Part shown: positions 1-38,349 of the stretch, in pieces | Layout: the number at the start of each line of letters is the position of its first letter | How positions within the stretch are numbered: position 1 is the stretch's first letter | Assembly: GCA_021229015.1 (NCBI GenBank) | Contig: CM037792.1 | Coordinates: 40,775,195-40,839,194, forward strand | Direction of reading: 5' to 3' | Length of the DNA stretch: 64,000 nt | From: Solen grandis | Taxonomy: Eukaryota > Mollusca > Bivalvia > Adapedonta > Solenidae | Program-made: the position numbers and the translations under genes | The notes under the pieces: generated by a model | What the model was told of the DNA's origin: nothing | Databases searched by the model: none | Seen by the model: the letters and a program-made list of their open reading frames with translations, nothing else

Positions 1-197
1 AACGTATTGCGTGTAGGTGTGACACAAACAGAACTTGTGTCAGTATAGATTTACTTCTTCTCACCATATATCAATATATATCACCTAGAAAAAAAACCCC
101 ATAATATATAGATGGAAAAAGACTGTAACAGAATGCATTCGTATTCAAATTACACTTATACTAAAAGTTTAAAAATACACTGATTCTTAGGGGATTT

Positions 198-405
198 TTA
201 ACCCTTTCCCTCATATAGACTCATTTTGACGCACTCAATAGGTACCACACAAAGCCTGATCTGCAGAAAACCACAGTTAAACCTTACCAAATTTAATTAC
301 AAAATCCTCATTTCCAGACCACTGAGGAGTTACTCGCAGGCTGATCTGGTTTTATGCTGTTCGCTTAGGTCTTTTTATGGTTTCCTCTATGAGAGAAAGG
401 GTTAA
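198..405. mobile_element. piggyBac-like MITE, copy 1
   Basis: A 208-bp segment begins TTAACCCTTTCCCTCATA and ends GAGAGAAAGGGTTAA. The ends are inverted (CCCTTT/AAAGGG) and flanked by TTAA, which fits the TTAA target and CCC-starting termini known for piggyBac-type elements. It has no coding capacity. A related copy lies at 57635-57865. Confidence 0.6.
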
Positions 406-1377
406 TACACCATTTTCGTTTCTCTAATAAGAAATCAAATATTGTTAATAATGAATGTAATATTTCTATCAACTTAGTCTTGTTCTTGAAATATTTCGTA
501 AAGCGGATTGGTGGCATGTGTTTCTAGCAAATTAAAGAATTTTTGTATTACTTAGGGTGGACTATGGGCCAGAACTCCCATCAGACTGACAATGTCATGG
601 TTTCTTATTCAATAAAAATATCAAAACAACAGAAATTAAATCATACGCATATGGTTTGCATTGTTCAAATAATAAATAATACTTCATAATTTATTACGAT
701 TTTTCTTGTTTTTGAAATTATTTTTTGTATCGATTGACACATTGGTGATGTTTGTCCGTCGTCGGTGGCGGCAGTCGTCGTCATACTTTCTTGTTTCTTA
801 ATTGTATCTAGTAGATTCAATCCAAACTTGGGTGGGTTGTACAAGAGCAGTGCACAAGAACCGTAACTCTAGCCCATATAAGTCTTGAATTATCCACCTT
901 AGTTGATTTTATTGAACTATTTGGTGCATTATTTCAATACTATATGACGGGATTACTCATGGATCCCTTATCAGGTTTAAAAGTGCTGTGCTTAATAATT
1001 TGACATCTTGATCTACCCTCTTTAGTTCATTTTGTAAAACGAGTTTTTTTTCCAGAGCATAACTTAAATATTATGTGATGAATGCTCACCAGACATGAAT
1101 CATGAATACTTCATGAAGTGTAGAAGTGCAATGCATAGGAATCCTTAATTTTGCTTGTTGTGCCTCCCAGCAAAGCGTGGCAAATATATAATTATAAGGC
1201 TCTCTTCTTATGTGGGTGTTGGCGTCAAATGATGACGTTTTACATAGTGATAAATTTCGCGCGTATAGAACAAAAAATGATTTTAATTTTGAGGCTCACA
1301 CATTCCCTGACAACTGCTTGAATGTTGGTGACACAAATGTTCCAACGAATACCAATCTAGTTATTTCAGTGTTTTGC

Positions 1378-1412
1378 CGACAACAACAACAACACACACA
1401 CACACACACACA
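1378..1412. repeat. (CAA)n/(AC)n microsatellite
   Basis: A short CAA run passes into about eleven AC repeats. A small open frame crosses it (1210-1533), but it has no recognisable domain and is judged not to be a gene. Confidence 0.9.
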
Positions 1413-1802
1413 TCTCACCACCACCATTACTAATAACAAATTAAATGTTGTGTTTTGTAAGAAACTTCTGAAAGCAACAACACTGTTTTTTTTTATTGAA
1501 ATGCAGCCAAATTGTAAACTGATTTTAAAATGAATCTAATTTTATGTTGTATTTTTATTAATTGCTTTCCCTTTATATCTTCACGATTTTTTGTTTGTCG
1601 TTATTACGTCTAATCAGGATTTTGTAAGATTTAATATCATTAGATTGATTAATTATTCATTAATCTATATTGTCAATGCTTCCAGCTTTTTTTTTGTTTA
1701 GTTGGACACGTCTCATTTTTAAACTTTTTGACACATCACAGGGTCACAACAGCAACAGCTGCAGCCTTAAGGGGTTGACTGAATTTATTAATATACATTT
1801 TT

Positions 1803-1975
1803 ATCCAGTCAATCACTGAATTGATTTTTTGACTTTCATTTTCACCCAATCAAATTGCTTTATTTTTGAACATTTCACCCACTGAATTGATTGTTTGATA
1901 TTCATTTTCGTCCAGTCAATTATTTTATTCACATTGATTGTTTGAGTATATTTCGTCCAGTGAAAATGCTTTATT
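1803..1975. repeat. Degenerate tandem repeat, unit about 70-80 bp
   Basis: Phrases such as TTTCATTTTCACCCAATCAA, TTCATTTTCGTCCAGTCAAT and ATATTTCGTCCAGTGAAAAT recur with ACTGAATTGATT-like spacers, giving two to three decayed tandem copies. Confidence 0.5.
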
Positions 1976-2010
1976 TAAACATTTCAACCTCTTGGTTTTT
2001 GAAATTCTTA

Positions 2011-2049
2011 AAGAGAGAGAGAGAGAGAGAGAGAGAAAATTTACACGAA

Positions 2050-2082
<33 letters not shown>
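2011..2082. repeat. Paired (GA)n microsatellites
   Basis: Two GA runs (about 2011-2036 and 2052-2082) are separated by TTTACACGAAATA. The phrase TTTAAACGAAATAGAGAG after the second run shows the spacer itself was duplicated. Confidence 0.9.
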
Positions 2083-2087
<5 letters not shown>

Positions 2088-2778
2088 ACGAAATAGAGAG
2101 TCTATTGAGACTATTATGTAAACCCATATATTTTAATTATATCAAAATATCACAAGCCACGGTTTTTACCCAACTGTGTAAGAAATATATTCCCAGGTCT
2201 TCGTATTAGAACGGATTTTTACTTAAAACATAAGATGCATACCTTGTTTTGTGATATATTGTTTTGTGTTATATTTAAAAAAAAGAAAAAAATAATGGTA
2301 TAAAGGTATCATAATGCCATACACTATATACGATTTAATCCTTCAATTAAGGAATAAACTTAAATATGTGTTTTTAGTACCTTATTTTAAATGTGTACTT
2401 TTATGTCTGATTAAATATATTTTGTATGGGCTGCAAAGAATCCCTAGCGATGTTAATGCTTTCGAAATAATAATATGGAAATATACAATATGTATAGGTT
2501 ATACATTACTCAAATATTTATGTAAAACATCATATCTTTTGGGAAAAAAAATAATACGTAAAAATAATCGAAAATCCGAGGTCACAGCTTAGTATGTTTT
2601 TAATTTTTAGAATGTAAGAAATGTTGTGATGAAAAGGTCTTGTGTTTGAAACAACTGGGTATATTCATAAAGACTGATGATGTGAACAAATAATTAAGAA
2701 AAAAGAAACGATACAGTTAAAATGCACGTAGACCTAACAAAATAAATATGAAAGGAAAGGGGAGGTAATCAAATTACG

Positions 2779-3130
2779 TCGATTGGGAAACAAGTTTTTA
2801 CAAATTATAGTAATTCCTCTCGACGGTATCTTGGTTGGACCAGTACTTAGCGCATGGGAAACTCGTGAAATTCCTGTGTCACAGGTTTTGCATATCATTT
2901 GACCAACTAAACAAAGCTGATATACTTCTTGATATATAATTACAATAGGACGTCATTTCTGCATTAGGTATCGTTTATATTTCAAATTTTATTGAATTTA
3001 TTGCAAGCGACGCGAATGCGGTTTAGAGGCAGAGTTATTTCACGTACGTGACAAACTGTAATATAATATAAATTTATCGCAGCACTCCGCCTCGCGAAGC
3101 TTGCGAGAAATTCCATAGAATTTCAAAAAC
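2779..3130. repeat. Interspersed repeat related to the 7-kb foldback element
   Basis: The segment 2966-3020 (TATCGTTTATATTTCAAATT, then GCAAGCGACGCG) and 3048-3125 (GTGACAAACTGTAA, CGCAGCACTC, AAATTCCATA) match the two sides of the palindrome at 7318-7514, in rearranged order. The start (GATTGGGAAACAAG, CCTCTCGACG) matches 10948-11007 in the MMP intron. Confidence 0.5.
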
Positions 3131-3852
3131 ATATGTTGTTTACTTTTTCTTGCCGGCCGTATAGCAAGTCTAAGAGACATACTGGTAATTAAAAACGAAT
3201 ATGTGGATTCAGGACTAGAAAATGAAATGAGAAACAGACATGGTTACTAGAAATCAATAATGTTAGTTTCTCTATGACATCATGTACCGACCGACTTTTG
3301 CACAAAAGCGTCATAGAAATTATTGTCACTCACAGTATAGGACAGACTGTATATTTTACCACCAATGGCGGCTAATGAGGTTTGACGCATTCAGTCTTGT
3401 CAATATATCGCGGTTTAACAGACATATTTTGGGATTCAATTGAATTAAGATAAAGCACAATACGTCATCCAGTGCGAATATCTTTGTTTGTTAAGATATT
3501 AAAAAGAAGAAAAAACGAAATAGGGAGGAACCTACGTTCAGATAATATTGATTGTTCATGTGACAGACCGAGTTTTAATAAAACAGTGAACATTGTGGAT
3601 TTATGCGGACTTCTTTAACCGTTGACGTTTGCTATAATCTGAACGTATGACAACAACCGAGCTTTATCTTTTCATGTCTATTTAAAAACTAAACATAAGC
3701 AGAGACCTACACATTATACGTTCTCGGAGCCTTACTCAGCTTTTCTCTTCTTCTTCTCGTTAGACACGCATGCAACTTTTATTTATGAAACAGAATGTAT
3801 TAGATCAATTCTCATACAAGGATAAAAAAGTCCAGTCATTTTTGAAAATGTA

Positions 3853-3853
<1 letters not shown>

Positions 3854-3889
<36 letters not shown>
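3854..3889. repeat. (GT)n microsatellite
   Basis: About seventeen GT repeats directly precede the minisatellite at 3905-4175. Confidence 0.92.
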
Positions 3890-3904
3890 ATCACTCTGAC
3901 GTCA

Positions 3905-4175
3905 TTGGATTGTACCCACTCTCTTAGGTTGGATTGTTCGGATATATCCATCCCTCTAAAATTGGTTGGATGTACCCACTATCTTAGGTTGGATTGTTCG
4001 GATATACCCACCCCTCTTAGAGTGTTCTTATATACCCATCCCTTTAGGGTTTTTGGATGTACCCCACCACTCTTACATTGTTCAAATGTACCTTCACGCT
4101 TAATATTTTAAGATGTGCCAGTCCCTTTAAATTGTATCCACCCCTCTTAAATTGTTCGGATGTACCCAGCCCTCC
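3905..4175. repeat. Minisatellite with a unit of about 30 bp
   Basis: Variants of GGATTGTTCGGATATACCCA followed by CCCCTCTTA recur eight to nine times with substitutions and small indels. Apparent open frames on both strands follow this periodicity and are not considered genes. Confidence 0.75.
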
Positions 4176-4197
4176 TGGCCATATGATATTTTTCATA

Positions 4198-5250
4198 AGG
4201 TGAGCTTTTGTAGCCTTTGTGATCCTTAGAATGTCCGTCGTTCGCCGCGTGTCGTCAACAATGTTAGTATTTACACTCAAGCACCATTTATTAAGTAATA
4301 TTTCGGATGAGTTAGATTATGGCTGATTTCGGCCGGTTAATTAGGAGTTATGCCTCTTTAAATATAAAAAAGTCAAATTTTTACTTCAGCAATCATCTTC
4401 AAACCTTTTGACAATATTTATGACCATAAACTCGTAGGCAAGTTCGATTATGGCTGATATCGGTTAATAATGTCAGGAATAATGCCCCTTTCAAAATAAA
4501 ATGTCAGATTTTGCTTTGTTTACACTCTAGCATCTTCATTTCTTAAGCAATCATCTTCAAACTTAAAGACAATGTTTATGACCATATTCTCTCGATTAAG
4601 TTTGAAATTGGCCTATTGGTAAGGATTTACGACCCTTTAATTATAAAAATGACAACAATTTTAGTGGTTACATTCTAGAAGCTACAATATTGATCCAATC
4701 TTCCTCAAACTTGTTCAGACTGTATGTCTTGATAATGTGTCGGTTGAGTTCGATCATTGGTGGGATGGGGTCAAAAAGTCGCTCACTGGGTCAAATCTTG
4801 GATAAATCTTGTTTGCACTCAACGGGCCACCTTTTGGCTCCTTCTTTCTCAAACTTACTCAGAATGTTTGTCTTGAAAATATCTCGGTCAAGTACTGTCA
4901 TGGGTGGGACGGGGTCAAAAAGAACGTCACTAGGTCAAATCAAAGTACAGTCCTGTTACTCTCTAGGGGGCCAAATTATTAGCCGAATATTTCTCAAACT
5001 TGATCAGACTGTTTGTCTTGATGATATCTTGGTCAAGTTCAGTCATGGGTGGGGCAGGGTAAAACAGTAGGTCGCAAGGTCAAATCTTAGTAACATATTG
5101 TTTACACCAAAGGTGGTCATATTTTTAGCCAAATCATTGTTAAAATCGTTAGAAATGTTTGTGTTGATGAGAGAATATGAAAAATGCAACATTTGTTGCT
5201 CATTTGTAATCAGGTGAGCGATTAAGGGCCATCATGGTCCTCTTGTTATT
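4198..5250 (+). repeat. Bivalve-type interspersed repeat with GGCC-TCTTGTT tail
   Basis: It starts AAGGTGAGCTTTT with a CCGTCG-rich stretch, and ends CAGGTGAGCG followed by GGGCCATCATGG and TCCTCTTGTT. Internally, imperfect ~130-150-bp copies of a block containing CCAATCTTCCTCAAACTTG repeat at least three times. The second full copy is at 54821-55387, and a related tail is at 10573-10606. No coding region is seen, so it is probably non-autonomous. Confidence 0.7.
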
Positions 5251-6334
5251 TTCTCAGACAGTATTATCTCTGTTTCTGTATGTGTGCTAAATCTTCATTA
5301 TACAGCTACCTTGTCTACCGTTGATCTTACTTTTATTAAGTTGATTTTTCATCTATGCTCCATCCTTTTATATGTCTATCTAAAAGCTTTTAATTACGAC
5401 TGAGGCATAAACATTATAGGTTCTTGTCTCGCTCAAATTACTCTTGTATTTGATTATACATGCTGTTTATGTAGTTCGCGCCGTTCAACTGAGGTAATTC
5501 AACTCTAGTTATATTTTTAAGCAGATTAGAGGTTCATATTCCGAAAATTAAAAGTAGTATATTAAATTAAAAAAAAATGCTGGTTAGAATGTTTTGAATA
5601 ATCTGATTTCCTCGGTGATTTTACATGTTCTTTAAACAGTTTTGATCGAATATCAGAGTTCGATAACCGATCAATCACGCCAGAACCATCGTTCCAAAAC
5701 ATGCGTAATTTGTTAGCCCTTTGACAGTGTGGCTACAAACGTAATCATACGTTGTACCGTTGCTTTGAAATTAACCTTTGCTAATGCATGCTAATTAAAC
5801 TTGGGACTACCACGGGAGTAATAACTTCCCCCGCACTACATCTTTGTTATGTACCATCATTTATTTATCACCGTTACATGCAGCATTTCCAAAGGGCAAC
5901 AGCATTGCTTTCTATAAATGTCAAGGTTAAAAGAATTTAAGCAGACAGCTTAAATGATTTTCACAGGTTTTCTAGCCCCGTGATTAATTTCGTGTGGGCT
6001 GTTACCAAGGAATATCAAGGTCATATGAAAAAAGCTTGAATACAGCTGCAGTCAATTATTTTCTTTGTGATGCTGACAGCACCGTGTGTCGTAAATGAAT
6101 GCACAACTGTAACAGGTGTCATAAATAAATTAATTATTATGGAATTAAAGGTATTAGTTGCACTAACACCGCGTCTAATAGTCGCTTACCATGATTTTTG
6201 TGTAGGTCAAGGTCACTAATAAATATCCTCGGGCAATATTCAATTTCTGATCAATAATAATAAGGTGGACCTGAATAAGGAAGATACAAACTTATTAAAT
6301 GCCATATCCAAAACAACAGCATTGTACTAGATGC

Positions 6335-6400
6335 CGAGTGGTGCGACTGACCGCCTCGAAGCAGAAAACCCGAGGGTTCGATACCCGGATGTTACTCTGA
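6335..6400 (+). mobile_element. tRNA-derived SINE head
   Basis: The stretch contains GGGTTCGATACCCGG, an exact RNA polymerase III B-box core (GGTTCGANNCC), about 50 bases after an A-box-like GAGTGGTGCGACTGA. It does not fold as a full functional tRNA by eye, so it is read as a SINE 5' region. Confidence 0.45.
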
Positions 6401-6884
6401 GTTGGTAATAGGTTCAGGCCACCTTAAAAGCTAAAGAGAACTAATTTTGGTAAACATTCAGCAGATAGTATCATCATCTGGTTCAGTTATGGAAACATTC
6501 CATTAATATCATTTTGAAATACATGTATGTCCTGTGGTTTTTGTTTTGAAGTTGTTGTTGTTGTGCTGGTACAAAGAGATATGATTCAAAAGAGACATGA
6601 AACTGTCCGGAATAATGTTTTGTTTCCGTGTCGAAAAATCAGGTTAAAGGGATTTGAACGAGATTTCGCTGAGACGCTTTAAATCTTGAAGACGTTTAGA
6701 AGACAGGCGCTTTATAGCACTCTTCGATTAAATAAGAGACATACATATTTGGCTTAATCGGCAATAAATTGAAGAGAAGAGTTTATTCATACTTGTAATT
6801 AGCAATATCACACATCTCACGTAATCTCGCGGTTACGTGATCGTACGCGTAACTTAAAGAGAGCTTCTTGACTTGCTCGATGAT

Positions 6885-6990
6885 GCGGATATAGCGATGT
6901 CCAGATAATTACATCTGGAGGAAGACTCCGGATGCACCGAGACACCTGGCTCGAACCACCAACTTACCGTAAACTAGCTGGCTTGAGACC
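6885..6990 (-). mobile_element. SINE body fragment, minus strand
   Basis: Reverse-complemented, this matches the SINE body at 11280-11395. Shared phrases include the CCACCTGTAATTAGCTGGAC-like block, the TCTTCCTCC block and the GGTGGTTC block. The tRNA-like head is missing. Read on the plus strand it makes a small spurious frame at 6932-7135. Confidence 0.6.
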
Positions 6991-7000
6991 CATTAGATGG

Positions 7001-7810
7001 TACATTTTACAGTTTGTTCTGCTTGATCGTCCAATGAAATGCTTGCATCTCGATCAAAATTTGAAAAATATATTGCATAAAATGATCTGTAAGGCCTTGA
7101 TATGGAGGAAGTATGAGTGTATGCTGCCAACGTGATTTTTGAGCATAATGGGCGGAGCTTGTTGCGGCGGCAGGAGATTACGTCATGTTTAAAAGAAAAT
7201 TACTTGTAGCCTTATAAAATGTACCCAGTGATACTGACTCTGAACCATCACGTGGGCTGTCAATCAAACAGGGGTTGGCTCCTTAACAGGAGGTCAAAGG
7301 TGAGGCTGTATGCGTAAGTGACAAACTGTAAATATGTTTTATGGACTTGTCGCAGCACTCCTGTTTGCGTCGCTTGCGATAAATTCCATACAAGTATTAG
7401 TTATCGTTTATATTTTAAATTTTATGGAATTTTTCGCAAGCGACGCGAAGTGTCGCGCTGCGATAAAGCCATAAAATTTAAAATATAACCGATAACATAT
7501 TTACGGTTTGTCACGAAGGCTAACAGCTTTGCCTTTGACCTCGCATTATAGAACTGCTTCTCGCTTGACTGAAAGCACACGTGATGCTTTAAGAACGTTT
7601 CAGAGTCTGTTACTGGGTACACTTATATTTTGAGCTAACAAAACATGACGTAAACATTCGCCGTCGCATCAAGCCCATTTTTGTCTTTGATTACGTAGGC
7701 ACCATATTTTCTCCATATCAACATATCTGCAATATATTTTTTTGAATTTGGAACGAACTACAAGCATTTCATTGGACTATCAAGTAGGACAAACTGTAAT
7801 TTAAAATGTA
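7001..7810. mobile_element. ~810-bp foldback (palindromic) element
   Basis: The two halves are imperfect reverse complements for their whole length (arms about 400 bp, centre near 7405). The left end TACATTTTACAGTTTGT pairs with the right end ACAAACTGTAATTTAAAATG. Interior pairs include GTACCCAGTGATACTGACTC near 7220 with its complement near 7610, and GTGACAAACTGTAAATATG (7318) with the inverted form ending at 7514. No transposase frame is present, so it is a non-autonomous foldback or a head-to-head insertion pair. Part of it recurs at 2966-3130. Confidence 0.7.
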
Positions 7811-8514
7811 ATACCTGATACATGTCGGTCGCACCGGTTAGGATGGGACGTGGCTAGGGAACATGCATATTATCCTTTGAGGCATGTGCAATCTCTATAT
7901 CCTTGCATTTAATGATGTGACGTGAGACTCTCCGAGATGTATCGATTTTGCTGCACGAAATCGATATATTCTTGAACCTTATGCCATTATATGAAAATCA
8001 CCGAGGCATATCGAATGGTATTGGTGCGTTAGATTCACTGTTCCGTAAAAGCTGTTCTAGATCATACGTTGATCATTCAAACATCTATGCTCACAACATA
8101 AACGCATATTTTTGAATTGAAAACTGCAATTCAAAAGATTAAAAAAATGTCATCTAACGTTTTAAAGATATCTTTGACAATATTTGTTATTGATAGACAA
8201 TTAATACTAAATTTGACAGCTCTTCAAAGCGTCCCATACTTGGGACATTTGGCACAGTTAATCAAAAGCACTCATTGGCTTCTGGGATCGCAGCAACTGC
8301 CTGTGCCTATCATATATGGATATATTGATTCTCTCTGTTTTCATCAAATTTCAAGTCTGCTTGCAATTTATTGAGGTCGACATCGACAAATTTTAGAACC
8401 ATTGGGTAGAGATTGTGACATGTCGATCTATGAATTATGAATGTCGGCATGCAATCATATTTTTTTTTTAAATTTTCAATTATTAGGTAAAAATGGGAAA
8501 ATTAGGGAAACCAC

Positions 8515-8635
8515 CTGTAAAAGTAAGAAATTTACCCCCACCCCACACACACAACAAGAAAAACACAAAAGCAAACAAACAAAACACTCAAATACAAAAA
8601 AAACAACAACAAAAACAAACGGAATTTCTATCTTA
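8515..8635. repeat. A/C-rich low-complexity stretch
   Basis: An AC-rich tract of ACAAAC/AACAAC words follows a short poly-T. A small open frame here (8441-8683) has the lysine/threonine composition of the tract and is not a gene. Confidence 0.7.
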
Positions 8636-8920
8636 CTCGCAACTAACACTACCAAAATGAGTCAGACGATAACGCAATATTAACCACAAATAAATCGCTG
8701 GTAAATTTGAATTTTCAGAGTTACTGATTGGCCTCAAGTTTTAGGAGGATTTCTAAATTTACGATCTTGCGTATCTTTTCGTCTATATATTTTAATAGAA
8801 AAATATCTTGACTTTCACAGTATGTCGAGATATTTAGTCATGCCGTAGTCTTTAGGCCATGTATGTCCTAGCTTACCTCTGACGGTTGTATGTTGTTCCT
8901 TTAATAAAAAAAATACTTTC

Positions 8921-9205
8921 TCTGACAGAAGTTTTAGTACGATCGGTCCAAAACTGTGGAATGAATTACCTCTTAGTCTGAGACAATGTGAGTCTGTAGA
9001 AATCTTCAAAACACAACTGAAGTCATTTTACTTCAAGGACTACTTTGCGCTGTTTTAAGTGAAGCTAACGGCATCACTGACTGTTCCTTATTGTTTTATG
9101 TATGTGTGTATATCTCATCAGATTTTATCATTTTCATTGTACAACGCCATTGAATTTGTATTTTAAGTGTAGAAATAGGCGTTTAATCAAATTTGCAAGT
9201 TTCAA
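8921..9205 (+). mobile_element. LINE (non-LTR retrotransposon) 3'-end fragment
   Basis: Frame 8921-9058 reads S-D-R-S-F-S-T-I-G-P-K-L-W-N-E-L-P, then LRQCESVEIFKTQLKSF, and a stop. This matches the C-terminal tail seen after the reverse transcriptase of many invertebrate LINEs (pattern: PKLWN-LP, LR, FK-LK-F). The following ~145 bp, with GTACAACGCCATTGAATTTG and GAAATAGGCG, looks like the 3' UTR. The polymerase and endonuclease domains are absent, as in a 5'-truncated insertion. Confidence 0.7.
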
Positions 9206-9383
9206 GTTTCAAGCTTTAGCAAGTTCTCGGTTACCGACAGGGTTCGTCTTTGTTTAAGCCTTTATAGCCTTATGAAATGCTTTTTCCTTCCGCGTCAGTT
9301 TTTAGACGAGCTTTTTTGAATAATATGTTTTTATTCCCGACATTTTCTCGGTTTCAATAAGTCTAGGAATGCCATTAGAACAG

Positions 9384-9525
9384 TTAGATGTACAATGTAG
9401 CTTCGTTAAAACACTTTGCTCGGGCAAACAGGTCACACACACATGCTCGCACACTCACATGTACGCAAAATTGTACTAAAGCATATGATCGCAGTGACGC
9501 AAAACTGTATTTGTCTCGCAGATAA
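9384..9525. other. AC-containing sequence, nothing recognised
   Basis: Short CA runs near 9433-9460. No feature can be supported between the LINE 3' end and the relic at 9526. Confidence 0.4.
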
Positions 9526-9992
9526 TTGAAATATTGTCCGTTGGATGTTAATTTATGTAAGCACACAAACAATTGTCGTCATTACCAGAAGAAGCGTACA
9601 AAACTTCGGATCGAAGGTTCCAACCAAGACAGGGATAAAAACCTGTCACGGCTTTCCCTGGCACAAAGTACTGGTCCAACACAGAGGGATGAGTATGAGA
9701 ATGTACTTCAAAATCAAAGAAAAAAAAGTTAAAACTTAACAATGCAAAGAAGGTGTTTGAACTATCCAAGAACAATTCAATGTATCCCAGAGGTGATGTC
9801 CATCACAATAGCGTACGGATACATCACCGTGTCGTGACGAAATCCATCAACTGCAGTGTTTGGGGGTTATTTTGCTTCACAACCCTTAGAGATGAAAAGC
9901 AAACATTTCTATCACGTGACGGTGTCCATTTAACCGATTTCTTTAAAAACAATGTATTTGGGACAAACCTCGCACAAAGGATATCCAAATGA
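9526..9992 (+). pseudogene. Decayed mobile-element-type coding relic (possible SGNH-like domain)
   Basis: Two plus-strand frames (9526-9732 and 9753-9992) appear to be one broken coding stretch shifted near 9735. The second contains FLSRDGVHLTDFF, resembling the DGxHL motif near the C-terminus of SGNH/GDSL-like domains that occur in repeated protein families and retroelements of marine invertebrates. That family match is from memory of the motif only. The rest lacks recognisable residues, and no start, splice or polyadenylation context supports a live gene. Confidence 0.33.
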
Positions 9993-10207
9993 ATATACCA
10001 TTAAACATTTAGCGCTGAGTAACAATATCGGTCGATGCTACTTATCCTACATGCGTGCAGTTCCCAAATTACACTAAAGAGAAAACACCCACAGAATAAT
10101 GATACAAAATGTAGTATGAACAGTAGTAGCTAGATTCAAGATAGTGATATATGACTTTGTTAAATACATATGACCGGCTCCGACTCGTTCAAAGTGATAT
10201 TTGTCTT

Positions 10208-10606
10208 AAAGGCATACGTGCACAATAAAGTTATTTTTCTCTAAAGATAAAACTAGCCATGAGATTTTTTCTAAAACTTTGCATGAATATAGCTTATTAC
10301 ACTAAAAACAAAATTATGCAAAAAATGGGGGGAAACCATTCTATTTTTTGAGTTATCTGCCCCTGAAAAGTGAGTTTTTGCTCTTTCCTGTCGTTTTCAA
10401 TTATCATGGCCAAGGTGTCAAAATTGACCCCACCCCAAGGGTAACTTGATTTTATATAGACTTATTAGAGCTTTGACCTTCAAAATTTGGATGGCAGGTA
10501 CTTGTGTGGTATTTGATGATCTTGCTGTACTTCTGCATACAATTATTGGCAATGAAGGCAATATTTCTCAGATAAGCGATTCAGGGCCGTCATGGCCCTC
10601 TTGTTT
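10208..10606 (+). repeat. Interspersed repeat with GGCC-CTCTTGTT tail
   Basis: It ends GATAAGCGATTCAGGGCC, then GTCATGGCCCTCTTGTTT, the same terminal motif as at 5211-5250 and 55350-55387. The 5' boundary near TAAAGGCATACGTGCACAAT is approximate. No coding region. Confidence 0.5.
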
Positions 10607-10746
10607 ATAATTAATTTATGTCATATCTGCATGCCATCTACAAATAAAATATGTTTAAACTAAAACTCTCCATCATAAAAGATGCAAAGGTTAAAGTTGA
10701 CATTTGTATGGGACATCCATTATAGATTGAGCTTTGTCTATTTCAG

Positions 10747-36836
<26,090 letters not shown>

Positions 36837-38249
36837 GTAAGTACTAAATAGAAAGTTGCATACTCTCTGTATATTCTTATACAAGTCATAGACCAATCTA
36901 TCTTAGGATCGGCAAAACAATGTATTGAATTGACTGATCAGTGTTTGAAGAAAAAACTCCAATGTATGTTTACTTCCCATTGAACAATGTATGGAAATAC
37001 ATGTATACATCAGCCAATCGTAACTACTCGGCCATATCCGTCGGTGCTCGCATTATTTCGTAGAGATGGGCAAGGTATTCCGAATGATACATCAGCATGT
37101 AGATTAGGTGTTCGGGAAGTGCTCGTTGATTTACGTAGGTTTACGTCACATTCGGATAGAATGTTGTTACTGTCAAAACGCGTCTACACAACATTTCTCT
37201 TACTGTAAATAGCTTATGTTCTATTCTAAATACTTTCCATGACTATTTTGTAATTAATTTCTAAACCTTTAAGTTACCATGAATTTAATTTAAAGACTGA
37301 CAAAATATGAAGCACTGTATAGAAGGGTTTTAAATGCTCCCATGAGCATAGTAATATTTACACTCTGTAGTGTAGATCTATATGTAACTTAACGCAATAC
37401 ATAATCAATTATTTCAATCCCCCAAATGCAGATATGATTGTTCTCAATGCATATATTAGTATACGTAATGCCTATAAAAGTGTATATAAGACTGAGCACA
37501 GTGTATATATGAATGTATGAAAAACATGTATGAATGAACCTTACTTATATTAAATTGTGTTCAATTTACATTACATGTATATGTATGAAAGTAGCAATAC
37601 ACATTATAGTTCTCAAGGCATACATGTTTTTAGGAGTATTTGGTATTTATTCGCATAGAGAGGTCAATGCACACGCAAGAGGTCAATGCACATGCAAGAG
37701 GTCAATGCACATGCAAGAGGTCAATGATATGTGCTTTAGTTCAGTGTTAAAAAACCTTTTTGCATTATATTTTCCAATTATTTGCCCTTTATTCCTATAA
37801 ACTCCTATAGTTTGGGTAAAAAAAATTGGTGAAAAATACAGAATTATGCTCCCTTTTTAACTTAAACAATGTTGGTTTTGTTTAACATTGGCATCATATT
37901 TGCTATATTTCAATGGATGTCCCCCAAACATCACACATGTATTTATCATCTTTATGGAACAACAAGTAGAAAGATGAACAGGAACTTTTTCAAGTATTTT
38001 TACAAAATTATGGCCCGTTTCGGACTTAGGAAAATGTAAAAAAAAGTTTAATATTGTCATTATCTCCCCTTAATGGGTTACATTATACTCACCAGCAGTT
38101 TGAATAGTCGAATGTGCTGTTTCTTGTTTTTTTCTCCAATCAAAACTTTGGTTGCTATGGTAATGGAAATTGTCAAAATATGGCTTTAAGCGATGGATCC
38201 ATCGATAATCAAAAAGTATAAAAAGCTGGGTTATTGAACGTATGTATAT
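36837..38249. other. Sequence after the last MMP exon, up to the first gap
   Basis: Searched for a terminal hemopexin exon (YP, W, Cys, stop) and none was seen. It contains a short tandem repeat at 37670-37726 and otherwise AT-rich sequence. Confidence 0.55.
37670..37726 (+). repeat. Tandem repeat, 19-bp unit, about 4 copies
   Basis: AGAGGTCAATGCACATGCA repeats three full times and then once in part. Confidence 0.85.
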
Positions 38250-38349
38250 NNNNNNNNNNNNNNNNNNNNNNNNNNNNNNNNNNNNNNNNNNNNNNNNNNN
38301 NNNNNNNNNNNNNNNNNNNNNNNNNNNNNNNNNNNNNNNNNNNNNNNNN
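38250..38349. other. Assembly gap, exactly 100 N
   Basis: A run of exactly 100 N, a common placeholder for a gap of unknown size. The true missing length is unknown. Confidence 0.98.

Larger units (their letters stand above)
1..10746. other. 5' flank or first intron of the MMP gene, no exon recognised
   Basis: No exon can be supported here. The first recognisable MMP exon starts at 10747 in phase 0 in the middle of the propeptide, so an exon with the initiator Met, signal peptide and propeptide start must lie further upstream or be unrecognised here. Repeats found in this stretch are listed separately. In 406-1377, 2083-2770, 5251-6330, 7811-8510 and 9993-10207 I see only AT-rich sequence without exon-like structure. 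No promoter can be called. Confidence 0.6.

Noticed and set aside
3770..4111. 113-codon frame with a CVCVCV run
   Set aside because: It is created by the GT microsatellite followed by the ~30-bp minisatellite.
36987..37208. 73-codon frame after the last MMP exon as the terminal MMP exon
   Set aside because: It lacks the hemopexin YP-W-Cys ending, has no fitting acceptor and phase, and shows no relation to blade IV.
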